Positions 1-6,498 of a stretch of 12,581 bases of DNA are shown here, one piece after another. Location: assembly GCF_937880195.1 (NCBI RefSeq), contig NZ_CALFLA010000100.1, forward strand, positions 1 through 12,581, given 5' to 3'. The translations under genes and the position numbers were made by a program. The first letter of the stretch is position 1; every line of letters begins with the position of its first letter. This DNA comes from an uncultured Blautia sp. GTDB taxonomy: Bacteria; Bacillota; Clostridia; Lachnospirales; Lachnospiraceae. The notes beneath the pieces were generated by a model that saw nothing but the letters and a program-made list of their open reading frames with translations, searched no databases and had not been told where the DNA came from.

Positions 1-12
1 CCCCTCCGGTAT

Positions 13-41
13 TTGACAGATTTCCTCCTGTTCTATATACT
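13..41 (+). promoter_or_regulatory. Sigma-A-type promoter for the DUF4160/DUF2442 cassette
   Basis: A perfect -35 hexamer TTGACA at 13-18 is followed after exactly 17 bases by TATACT at 36-41, which differs from the consensus -10 at one base. Transcription would begin near 48, leaving about 70 untranslated bases before the start codon at 117. This suggests that the two-gene cassette has its own transcription rather than relying on readthrough from outside the window. Confidence 0.7.
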
Positions 42-116
42 TAACATAAAAGATTGACTGATAAATCAAATGTAAATTTCAAAGCTAATTCCGAATAGAA
101 ATAGGAGGAAATATAA

Positions 117-380
117 ATGCCAGAAATATCAAGATTTTTTAGTATTAGAATTACTATGTACTATGATGAACACAGGCCGCCTCATTTTCATGCAGAATAC
201 AATGGGCAAAAAGCGGAAATTGATATTCATACTGGAAAGGTTATTAAAGGCGGACTTCCCAACCGTCAGCTTAAACTTGTTACTGCGTGGGCAATTATCC
301 ACCAGGACGAATTAATGGATAACTGGAGAGAAATAGAGAACGGTACTGGTAATATCAAATCCATTGATCCATTAAGATAA
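117..380 (+). CDS. DUF4160 domain protein (87 aa)
   Basis: This small soluble protein covers essentially a whole DUF4160 domain. It has the typical N-terminal pattern: MPEISRFFSIRITMYYDEH, then a PPHFHAEY motif at about residues 21-28, then a short strand pair (KAEIDIHTGKVIKGGLP) and a helical C-terminus with W-REIE near residue 70. The start is supported by AGGAGG at 103-108, eight bases upstream. The stop codon TAA ends at 380 and the DUF2442 gene follows 17 bases later, so the two are surely cotranscribed. DUF4160 and DUF2442 genes are recurrent neighbours in bacteria and have been suspected of forming a toxin-antitoxin-like or other two-component unit. I know of no established biochemical function, so this is family-level recognition only. 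The cassette is visibly more AT-rich than the genes to its right, which is compatible with horizontal acquisition. Confidence 0.85.
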   Translation: MPEISRFFSIRITMYYDEHRPPHFHAEYNGQKAEIDIHTGKVIKGGLPNRQLKLVTAWAIIHQDELMDNWREIENGTGNIKSIDPLR

Positions 381-397
381 TGAAAAGGGGTGATTAT

Positions 398-697
398 ATG
401 TTGTCAGAAGTTATTCAAGTTATTCCTACTGATGATTACAAGGTCTACGTATACATGGATGATAATACTGTCCGTCTTTACGACGCAGCTCCTCTGATTG
501 CCAAGGGAGGAATTTTTAATCAGATCAAAGACATTGAAGTTTTTAAAAACACATGTACTATTCTAAATGATACGCTTGCCTGGGATTTATCAGGATGCAT
601 GGATGGAGTTAATTGCATTGATATTTGTCCCGACACTTTACGGGATTGTCCTGAAGTCCAGGACATAGATATGTTGGAAACAAAATTATTCGCTTGA
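398..697 (+). CDS. DUF2442 domain protein (99 aa)
   Basis: The sequence begins MLSEVIQVIPTDDYKVYVYM and continues with an acidic turn and YDAAPLI. This is the characteristic DUF2442 opening, a small beta-rich domain also seen at the N-terminus of some helix-turn-helix proteins. No helix-turn-helix is visible here; the tail after about residue 70 (cysteine-containing, acidic, LRDCPEVQDIDMLE) is an extension. I chose ATG at 398 rather than the in-frame ATG at 380, because AAAAGGGG at 383-390 sits 7 bases before 398 and the family motif starts right there. The ATG at 380 overlaps the DUF4160 stop and lacks its own spacing-correct ribosome binding site. The function is unknown. The fixed pairing with DUF4160 suggests that the two products act together. 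Confidence 0.83.
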   Translation: MLSEVIQVIPTDDYKVYVYMDDNTVRLYDAAPLIAKGGIFNQIKDIEVFKNTCTILNDTLAWDLSGCMDGVNCIDICPDTLRDCPEVQDIDMLETKLFA

Positions 698-700
698 ATA

Positions 701-750
701 TATTTTGTGTGCCTTATATCTGATCTGGCAGTTATAAAAACACAAAAATA
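701..750. other. Long imperfect hairpin after the DUF cassette, possibly a weak terminator
   Basis: TTTTGTGT at 703-710 pairs perfectly with ACACAAAA at 740-747. Inside it TTATA at 714-718 pairs with TATAA at 733-737 and CTG at 720-722 pairs with CAG at 729-731. Sixteen base pairs in three blocks therefore close a 6-base loop. No clear U-run follows on the plus strand, so it is a poor classical terminator. It could slow readthrough from the DUF2442 gene, which ends at 697, into the regulator gene starting at 806. Its significance is uncertain because the arms are AT-rich. Confidence 0.35.
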
Positions 751-805
751 ATTCACTTCGATATTTTAATATATACTTTTTTATTTTATCAAGGAGGTTC
801 CTTAT

Positions 806-1462
806 ATGGATCTGGCATCTTATTTTCCTATCTGGGATAAGCTGACCCCATCCCAGCAGCAAACAGTTTCTCAGACAGCCTTCCACCGTTTTGTTCCGGC
901 AGGAACTGTTCTTCACAACGGTTCCGTAAGCTGCCTTGGAATGCTTCTGGTGCTTTCCGGCCAGCTCCGTTCCTATATACTTTCTGACGAAGGCAGAGAA
1001 GTCACCCTCTACCGCCTTTTTGAACGGGACGTATGCATTTTCTCCGCTTCCTGTGTCATGCAGAATATCCAGTTTGAAGTAACCATTGAAGCAGAAAAAG
1101 ACAGCGAGATCCTTGTCCTGCCTCCCTATATTTACAAAAAACTGATGGAGGAGTCCGCTCCCATGGCAAACTTCTCCAATCAGATCATGGCAAGCCGTTT
1201 TACTGACGTTATGTGGCTCATTGAACAGATTATGTGGAAAAGCTTTGACAAGCGCCTTGCCGGATTTTTAATTGAAGAAAGCGTTCTTGACAATACCGAC
1301 TCCCTGAAGATCACCCACGAAAAAATAGCAAATCATCTTGGTACTGCCAGAGAAGTAGTTACCCGGATGCTCCGCTACTTCCAAAGCGAAGGTCTTGTAA
1401 AACTTTCCAGAGGAACCATTGAACTTACAGACAAAAAAGGCCTGGAACAGATTTCCAGGTAA
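806..1462 (+). CDS. Crp/Fnr family transcriptional regulator (218 aa)
   Basis: The protein has the two-domain Crp/Fnr layout and usual length. A cupin-like sensory beta-barrel spans roughly residues 15-115, followed by a long dimerisation helix (about 120-150) and a C-terminal winged helix-turn-helix (about 165-218). The recognition region is HEKIANHLGTAREVVTRMLR, which is very typical of this family. The barrel lacks the obvious arginine-serine cyclic-AMP-binding signature. It also lacks the N-terminal cysteine cluster of FNR, although Cys43, Cys77 and Cys83 are present. The start is supported by AAGGAGG at 791-797. The gene is convergent with thioredoxin and shares a terminator with it. A redox or metabolic role is plausible from this neighbour and from the two close cysteines, but the effector and targets are not determinable here. 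Confidence 0.9.
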   Translation: MDLASYFPIWDKLTPSQQQTVSQTAFHRFVPAGTVLHNGSVSCLGMLLVLSGQLRSYILSDEGREVTLYRLFERDVCIFSASCVMQNIQFEVTIEAEKDSEILVLPPYIYKKLMEESAPMANFSNQIMASRFTDVMWLIEQIMWKSFDKRLAGFLIEESVLDNTDSLKITHEKIANHLGTAREVVTRMLRYFQSEGLVKLSRGTIELTDKKGLEQISR

Positions 1463-1475
1463 ATAATCCTTACAA

Positions 1476-1518
1476 AAAAGGAGTACAGTCACCCCATAAC
1501 GGCAGCTGTACTCCTTTT
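1476..1518. terminator. Bidirectional intrinsic terminator between the Crp/Fnr and thioredoxin genes
   Basis: AAAAGGAGTACAG at 1476-1488 is perfectly complementary to CTGTACTCCTTTT at 1506-1518, giving a 13-bp stem with a 17-base loop. On the plus strand the stem ends in a T-run; on the minus strand it ends in TTTTTTGT. It can therefore stop transcription from both flanking convergent genes, which end at 1462 (+) and 1530 (-). Confidence 0.9.
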
Positions 1519-1529
1519 CATTTCTGTTA

Positions 1530-1838
1530 TCACTGAAGCATTTCCAGTATCTCTTCTTTTGGCTTCACACCCATAGAGCGGCTCTGAAGCTCTCCGTTCT
1601 TAAACACCATCAAAGTTGGGATTGTCATGATCTTAAACTCAGAAGCAAGCTCCTGCTGCTCGTCCACATTCACCTTGCATACCTTAACCTCTTCATTTTC
1701 TTCTGCGATCTCATCCACTACCGGAGAAAGCATTCTGCAGGGACCGCACCATCCTGCCCAAAAGTCCAGAAGCACTGGCTTATCACTGTTCATAACCTCT
1801 TCCTGAAAATTATTTTTTGTAATATTTAAAGCTGACAT
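1530..1838 (-). CDS. trxA: Thioredoxin
   Basis: At 102 residues this is a standard-length thioredoxin, a cytosolic dithiol reductant for enzymes such as ribonucleotide reductase and peroxiredoxins. The active site WCGPC has Cys31 and Cys34, the buried acid is Asp25 and the cis-proline loop is TIPT at 72-75, so all key residues are present. Cys54 is an additional non-catalytic cysteine. The ATG at 1838 follows AGGAGG by five bases. The gene stands alone: it is convergent with the Crp/Fnr regulator, and the exporter operon on the same strand ends 137 bases upstream. No thioredoxin reductase gene is visible in the window. I did not find a convincing promoter in the upstream gap. Confidence 0.96.
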   Translation of the reverse strand: MSALNITKNNFQEEVMNSDKPVLLDFWAGWCGPCRMLSPVVDEIAEENEEVKVCKVNVDEQQELASEFKIMTIPTLMVFKNGELQSRSMGVKPKEEILEMLQ

Positions 1839-1941
1839 ATTTTCCTCCTGTCTGCCCCTTCCTGTATTCTTCTGTTGTTTTGGGGCTCTGTGTATATGAT
1901 TCCCTTTTTCTTTGGGATTTATTTTATGGTCTTATCATACA

Positions 1942-1967
1942 CAAAAAATATATGTCAGTCTGTGACA
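1942..1967 (-). terminator. Possible weak terminator after the ABC exporter operon
   Basis: On the minus strand TGTCA, a five-base loop (CAGAC) and TGACA form a perfect 5-bp stem. It is followed by TATATTTTTTG, nine bases beyond the exporter stop codon. The stem is short and AU-containing, so termination would be inefficient and some readthrough into the thioredoxin gene is possible. The site could equally be a protein-binding dyad. Confidence 0.3.
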
Positions 1968-1975
1968 AAATCACC

Positions 1976-3121
1976 TTATCCTTCCGCCTGTCTGTATTTC
2001 CCAAGCGCCAGCGTCACACAGACCAGGGCTGTTCCAAAAATAATCTGGATCCCTACAGCCTGAAAAAACTGCAGTCTTGCCGTTTCTGTAAGAATATCAA
2101 ACTCTCCCAGAAGATCATTTGCTGTTTCATACCAGTACACAGGAAGAAACTGGCTTACTGTCTTTACATTCTTGGAAATATATTCAAGAGGCACAAATAC
2201 GCCGCCCAGAAAACACATGCCAAGAGAAACAATATTCACAATTCCTGTAAGGGCATCCTTATTAGGTGCCAGGCTTCCTGCCAGATAAGCCACAGACATA
2301 GATACAAAAAATACTGCCAGCGTATTTAAAAGATAAAGGCCAAAGTTTCTGCTTCCATACAAGTCCTTCCCGTAATACAAAACAGCTGCAGCTATCACAA
2401 AAAGAAAAAGCGCTCCCCCGCAAAAGGTCATACTGAGAAGTCCCTCCAGGCTCTGACGTTTTGCAGATACCGGGGCTGCCCTCATTCTGTTTTTTACGTC
2501 CTTTTTGCTGAATACGATCAGAATATTTCCTGCAACAAATCCGAACAAAGCAAGAAATAGATAGGGCAGATAGCGAAAATAATAAAGAAATCCTGGAGTT
2601 TTTGTCATACCGCTGCTTTTATCCAGCGTAACTTTTACAGGAACCCTTTTACTAAGAGCTGCCGCTGCCTCTTCCTGGGTAAATCCTGCTGCCAGATAGG
2701 TTTTTGCATTGTTCAAAAAGCTGTTGATCTGCTGATCCACATAAATACCAGAATAAGTTCCCGGAACAGACGTTACCAAAAGCTTTTCTTTTCCTTTGAT
2801 ACACTTTTGGGAAAAGTTTTCTGGAATCCTTACAATATACTCCACTTCCCGGTAAAAAAGTTTTTCCTGCATATCAGAAATCCGATTTTCCAGAGGAATC
2901 ACTTCATGAAAATTTCCAAGCCAGGATTGAAGCACCTGTGCAAGAGGTCCTCCATCCTCATCCGCCACTCCGATCTTCAATGATTCTGCCTGATAACTCT
3001 TTTCTGTTTTTCCTGCCATGGACTGCATCAATATGGTGCAGGCAAAAAAAATCGCAACATAAAGAAGGATCAGCCATCTGTTTTGCCGGATCACTTTCAT
3101 ATATCCTTTAAATACTGTCAT
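1976..3121 (-). CDS. ABC-2 type exporter permease, second subunit (381 aa)
   Basis: The topology is that of ABC-2 permeases of the YfiM/YfiN (LnrM/LnrN) and YhgE-like type. There is one N-terminal membrane segment (about 16-35), a large extracytoplasmic domain (about 36-178), then five membrane segments (about 179-204, 227-250, 263-285, 292-312 and 353-373). The motif LAGSLAPNKDALTGIVNIVS and the following GGVFVPLEYIS are characteristic of the ABC-2 core. The ATG at 3121 is preceded by AGGAGGGAG and lies inside the end of the upstream permease gene, an overlap of 14 bases, which indicates translational coupling. It should form a heterodimeric channel with that permease, driven by the ATPase encoded first in the operon. 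The substrate is not visible from sequence; lipophilic antimicrobial compounds are the usual cargo of such systems. Confidence 0.9.
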   Translation of the reverse strand: MTVFKGYMKVIRQNRWLILLYVAIFFACTILMQSMAGKTEKSYQAESLKIGVADEDGGPLAQVLQSWLGNFHEVIPLENRISDMQEKLFYREVEYIVRIPENFSQKCIKGKEKLLVTSVPGTYSGIYVDQQINSFLNNAKTYLAAGFTQEEAAAALSKRVPVKVTLDKSSGMTKTPGFLYYFRYLPYLFLALFGFVAGNILIVFSKKDVKNRMRAAPVSAKRQSLEGLLSMTFCGGALFLFVIAAAVLYYGKDLYGSRNFGLYLLNTLAVFFVSMSVAYLAGSLAPNKDALTGIVNIVSLGMCFLGGVFVPLEYISKNVKTVSQFLPVYWYETANDLLGEFDILTETARLQFFQAVGIQIIFGTALVCVTLALGKYRQAEG

Positions 3122-4226
3122 AACGCTCCCTCCTGACTACCAGAAATGATGCTGCAGTCAGCACAACTGCCATTACTGCCAGCGTAAAAAGATTATTCCT
3201 CATCCGCACCGGATCATCGTAAACATTAATGCAATAAAAAGCGTCTGTAATCAGCGCTGCCGGATTCAGCTTATTTAAAACAGGAAACTTCTCATCTACA
3301 GCGTATTTTATCGTAACGTTCATAAGTCCTGCCAGAACGCTTCCTGTCATGGATATTCCAAGCATAATCCCCACCTTGACATTTTCACTAAGTCTGGAAG
3401 CGCTTGACACAAAGATTCCCATGCTCACGCCCACAATACATCCTGTCATAGATACCAGGAGCATTTGCCCCATACTTCCCTGAAACTCCATGTGAAGCAC
3501 ATACTTAAGATAAAAGATCAAAATTACCACATTCAGAAAATGCAGGATAAAAGAAGTTAGCACCTCTGTAAGGATCATGGTCAGCCTGTGTACCGGAGAA
3601 GCGCACTGCCTTGCTGCCAGAGGCGTTACGTTTGCCTGCAGCCAGCAAGCAGATCCCATTCCCATAAAACATCCGTAAAGGCAGGCCATTCCGATCAAGG
3701 CATAAAAGAATCCTGCATTGCTGTTGGTTGTTTTTCCTCCAAGTGAAACGTTCTGCACCAATTCCTGATACTCAGAAACAGCCTTTGATGCCTGGACCAG
3801 GTTTTCCGGGTGAACCTTCGCTACTGTTTCCATTGTATTTTTTCCATTTAGGTAGCTTTCCAAAAGACTTTGCATAATACTCTGAGCCATGCCACTTCTT
3901 CCCACTTCCAGATAAGGAGTTTCCCCTCCGTAAAAAATGCCGTCTATTTTCCTGTTTTTCAGCTTTTTTAAAGCCGCTTCCTGTGACATTGTTTCTACCT
4001 GGATCACGGTTCCCTCCCGGTCCATCTCTTCTAAAAATTCAGTAAAAACCGGATCTCCCTTTTCCTGTACATAGGCTGCCTGCACGATTTCAAAATCTGC
4101 CTCTGACATATTTCCAAAGGCAAAATAAAACAAAGTTCCCATAATAAGAGGAAAAATACAGGGCCAGAACAAAATATTAAAATTTTTTATTTTTCTGATA
4201 ATACTGTATCTGATCAGATCTGCCAT
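3108..4226 (-). CDS. ABC-2 type exporter permease, first subunit (372 aa)
   Basis: This is a paralogue-like partner of the next permease, with the same architecture. Membrane segment 1 lies at about 18-37, followed by an extracytoplasmic domain (about 38-170) and five more segments (about 171-195, 218-240, 251-274, 285-303 and 345-364). The stretch LAARQCASPVHRLTM matches the cytoplasmic coupling region usually reading K-R-x-x-x-x-P in ABC-2 permeases. ATG at 4226 is preceded by AGGAGGGG and is 9 bases downstream of the ATPase stop codon. Two distinct permeases with one ATPase is the LnrLMN-type arrangement rather than a homodimeric exporter. The substrate is unknown. Confidence 0.9.
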   Translation of the reverse strand: MADLIRYSIIRKIKNFNILFWPCIFPLIMGTLFYFAFGNMSEADFEIVQAAYVQEKGDPVFTEFLEEMDREGTVIQVETMSQEAALKKLKNRKIDGIFYGGETPYLEVGRSGMAQSIMQSLLESYLNGKNTMETVAKVHPENLVQASKAVSEYQELVQNVSLGGKTTNSNAGFFYALIGMACLYGCFMGMGSACWLQANVTPLAARQCASPVHRLTMILTEVLTSFILHFLNVVILIFYLKYVLHMEFQGSMGQMLLVSMTGCIVGVSMGIFVSSASRLSENVKVGIMLGISMTGSVLAGLMNVTIKYAVDEKFPVLNKLNPAALITDAFYCINVYDDPVRMRNNLFTLAVMAVVLTAASFLVVRRERYDSI

Positions 4227-4235
4227 AATCCCCTC

Positions 4236-5192
4236 CTAATCCCGAAGCTGCTTTCCTGTAATTTCAAGAAATACGTCGTTAAGCGTAGGCAGCTCCGTAT
4301 ATACTCGTCCAAAGGCCGCTCCCTGTTCTTCCAGATAATGAAGAAGCCTTACAAGATTATGTCTGGCTTCTGTACAGTAAACCGTAAGGATTTCATCCTG
4401 ATACTCCACCTGAAATACATGGGAAAGCTGGCGTATGGCCTTTAATTGCTCCTGACTTAAAGAGACCGCCTCGACCCTTACCTTTTCTCCTGTTTTGATC
4501 ATCCCTGTAAGCTGCTCCTTTGTGCCTGCGGCAATACATCTTCCATGATCCATAATAGCGATCCTGGTACAGATCTTTTCTACCTCCTCCATATAATGAG
4601 AGGTATAAATAATCGTGGAGCCCTGACGGTTCAGCTCCTGGATTCCTTCCAGAATTTTGTTGCGGCTCTGGGGATCTACAGCTACCGTAGGCTCATCCAG
4701 AATGATCAGCTTTGGCTTATGGGCAATCCCACAGGCAATATTCAGTCTTCTTAGAAGTCCCCCGGAAAGCTTCCTTGGGCGCATTTTTCTGTAATCCAAA
4801 AGACCTGTAAACTCCAGAGCCTCTTCCACATAGGCTTTTCTCTTCTTTTTATCCTTTACATAAAGGCTGCAGAAATAATCAATATTTTCATATACAGTCA
4901 GCTCGTCAAATACCGCCACATTCTGAAGCACGATCCCAATCTGACTTTTTGCTTCATAATTATCAGGAGCCATCTCCTTTCCAAAAATACGGATGATTCC
5001 TTTATCATATTTCAAAAGCGCCAGAATACAGTTAATGGCTGTTGTTTTGCCTGAACCGTTAGGCCCCAGAAGTCCGAAGATCTCTCCCTTTTGAATGTCC
5101 AGATTCAAATGATCCAGCGCTACTAAAGATCCGTACCTCTTTACCAGATTTTCTATATGTACAATTCCTTCCTTTTTAAAATCTTCTTTCAT
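4236..5192 (-). CDS. ABC transporter ATP-binding protein (318 aa)
   Basis: This is the nucleotide-binding subunit of the exporter, with all motifs intact (numbered from the chosen start). Walker A is GPNGSGKTT at 43-51, the Q-loop glutamine is at 90, and the signature LSGGLLRR starts at about 142. Walker B is LIILDEPT with Glu167, and the H-loop histidine is at 199. The C-terminal 80 residues are the regulatory extension typical of ABC-2 (DrrA-like) ATPases. An ATG at 5210 is in frame, but AAGGAGG at 5198-5204 lies between it and ATG 5192, with ideal spacing to the latter, so I start at 5192. The gene is first in a three-gene operon. It is divergent from a kinase/regulator pair across 206 bases containing operator-like dyads, so induction by that system is likely. 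Confidence 0.93.
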   Translation of the reverse strand: MKEDFKKEGIVHIENLVKRYGSLVALDHLNLDIQKGEIFGLLGPNGSGKTTAINCILALLKYDKGIIRIFGKEMAPDNYEAKSQIGIVLQNVAVFDELTVYENIDYFCSLYVKDKKKRKAYVEEALEFTGLLDYRKMRPRKLSGGLLRRLNIACGIAHKPKLIILDEPTVAVDPQSRNKILEGIQELNRQGSTIIYTSHYMEEVEKICTRIAIMDHGRCIAAGTKEQLTGMIKTGEKVRVEAVSLSQEQLKAIRQLSHVFQVEYQDEILTVYCTEARHNLVRLLHYLEEQGAAFGRVYTELPTLNDVFLEITGKQLRD

Positions 5193-5230
5193 CCTGTCCT
5201 CCTTATTCATTCCGGTGTCCCTATGTGATA

Positions 5231-5236
5231 ATCATA
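5231..5236 (-). promoter_or_regulatory. Candidate -10 element for the exporter operon
   Basis: Reading leftwards, TATGAT matches the -10 consensus at five of six bases and would place the transcript start near 5224, about 32 bases before the ATPase start codon. The region one spacer upstream does not resemble TTGACA. That is expected for a promoter needing an activator. Dyad sites centred about 42 and 65 bases upstream of this start fit such a role. Confidence 0.4.
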
Positions 5237-5259
5237 ACTGTTCCCGCAACCTTGTTGTA

Positions 5260-5295
5260 GTGATTCCCGTCACAACTTCCTTATGACAAATGTCA
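5260..5295. promoter_or_regulatory. Two operator-like dyads between the exporter operon and the kinase/regulator operon
   Basis: Site 1 is the 12-bp inverted repeat TGACAAATGTCA at 5284-5295. Site 2 is GTGA-TTCCCG-TCAC at 5260-5273. Aligned, both read TGA-N5-GTCAC, and the copies start 23 bases apart. From the inferred exporter start near 5224 the centres are at about -42 and -65, the classical positions for dimeric NarL/LuxR-type activators. The adjacent response regulator is the obvious candidate binder. This is inference from symmetry, spacing and gene context. Confidence 0.5.
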
Positions 5296-5322
5296 CATTC
5301 TTGAAGGATACGGATTTTTTCT

Positions 5323-5351
5323 TTGCCCTGTGTTCTGTTTTATATTATACT
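5323..5351 (+). promoter_or_regulatory. Candidate promoter for the kinase/regulator operon
   Basis: TTGCCC at 5323-5328 and TATACT at 5346-5351 are separated by 17 bases, with a transcript start expected near 5358, about 40 bases before the kinase start codon. The -35 matches the consensus at four of six bases and the -10 at five of six. The shared dyads at 5260-5295 lie upstream, so autoregulation is possible. Confidence 0.5.
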
Positions 5352-5398
5352 GAAAACAGAATTGTTTTACTTTTCCATATCAACTGGGAGGAATTATC

Positions 5399-6496
5399 AT
5401 GAATCAGTTACAGGACATGGGGCTTCTGACCCTTCTTGGTTTCTTTTTTCTTTTTTATCAAAAGCCGGACGCTGCTTTTGTATGCGCCCTTCTCCTGTGT
5501 ATGATCCTGTGCTGTGCAGGAATTTTTACCAGCTATCCCAAAACTTGTTTTATTCTGTGCGCAGGCTTTTTTATTCTCGGATTTTTTTTTCCACCTCTCT
5601 GCTTTTTTTATCCAACTGCTGTCTATCTTCTTTTTACAGATCACAAATATCTGTCTGCATTATCAGGAATACTTTTTTATCTGTTTCTTATTTACAGAAA
5701 CGGAACTCATACTCTTTTGTTTACTTTCTGGGGAATACTGGCTTTTCTTACTGCCCTCTGTCTGGCATACCGCACAGAAAAACTCCTGATGCTGGAGCAG
5801 CGCCTTATGCGGCTTCGTGACGACAGCACAGAAAAAAATCTTCTCCTTGCGGAAAAAAACAGGGTGCTTGCAGAAAAACAAAATTATGAGATCTACGCAG
5901 CCACCCTGAAAGAGCGCAACCGGATCGCAAGGGAAATCCACGACAATGTAGGCCATCTTCTTTCCCGCTCCATTCTTCTCACCGGAGCCGCAAAAGCAAT
6001 CAGCACAGAAACCGCTCTGGCCTCTGTGCTGGATAACCTGGATCAGTCTTTAAATCAGGCCATGACAAGTGTCAGGACAAGCGTTCATGACCTTCATGAC
6101 GAGTCCATTAACCTTCAGGAAGCAGTTCATGGACTGATCTCTGATTTTCAGTTTTGTTCTGTCACCCTTGATTATGACATGGGATATGAAGTCCCCAAAG
6201 ATATCAAATACTGCCTGATCAGTATTATCAAAGAAGCCCTTTCCAATATATCCAGACACAGTAACGCCACCCAGGCTTCCATTATCCTGAGGGAACATCC
6301 TGCCCTTTACCAGCTTTGCATCACAGATAATGGAACACAGGTTAAATCCCTTTCCCTTTTGCAAAATTCCTCGTCAGGAATAGGCCTTTCCAATATGAAG
6401 GACCGCCTTGCTCCTCTCCATGGAAATCTTCAGATCCATACAGAAAAAGGCTTCCGTCTTTTTATTACCATACCTAAAGAACAGGAGAATCTATAA
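5399..6496 (+). CDS. Membrane sensor histidine kinase, DesK/LnrJ-like (365 aa)
   Basis: The N-terminal 125 residues are very hydrophobic, with about five membrane segments, short loops and no extracytoplasmic sensor domain. Sensing within or at the membrane is therefore likely, as in DesK-type kinases. A coiled-coil linker (about 127-175) leads to the HisKA_3 box IAREIHDNVGH, with the phosphoacceptor His181. The HATPase domain shows the N box EALSNISRHSN (279-289), the DNG loop (310-312) and the glycine motif GIGLSNMKDR (327-336), so it appears catalytically complete. ATG at 5399 follows GGGAGG by seven bases. The regulator gene starts two bases after the stop codon, so they form one operon. 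The divergent ABC-2 exporter is the probable output and may itself influence signalling, as in LnrJK-LnrLMN. Confidence 0.92.
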   Translation: MNQLQDMGLLTLLGFFFLFYQKPDAAFVCALLLCMILCCAGIFTSYPKTCFILCAGFFILGFFFPPLCFFYPTAVYLLFTDHKYLSALSGILFYLFLIYRNGTHTLLFTFWGILAFLTALCLAYRTEKLLMLEQRLMRLRDDSTEKNLLLAEKNRVLAEKQNYEIYAATLKERNRIAREIHDNVGHLLSRSILLTGAAKAISTETALASVLDNLDQSLNQAMTSVRTSVHDLHDESINLQEAVHGLISDFQFCSVTLDYDMGYEVPKDIKYCLISIIKEALSNISRHSNATQASIILREHPALYQLCITDNGTQVKSLSLLQNSSSGIGLSNMKDRLAPLHGNLQIHTEKGFRLFITIPKEQENL

Positions 6497-6498
6497 AA

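Noticed and set aside
54..82. Second promoter using TTGACT at 54-59
   Set aside because: No acceptable -10 lies at 16-18 bases. The TTGACA/TATACT pair at 13-41 explains transcription better.
749..777. Promoter for the Crp/Fnr gene using TATACT at 772-777
   Set aside because: The -10 match is good but no -35-like sequence lies 16-18 bases upstream. In this AT-rich stretch a single hexamer match is weak evidence.
5323..5820. Plus-strand frame overlapping the histidine kinase
   Set aside because: It is an alternate frame through the hydrophobic kinase region. The kinase frame has a proper ribosome binding site and complete catalytic motifs.
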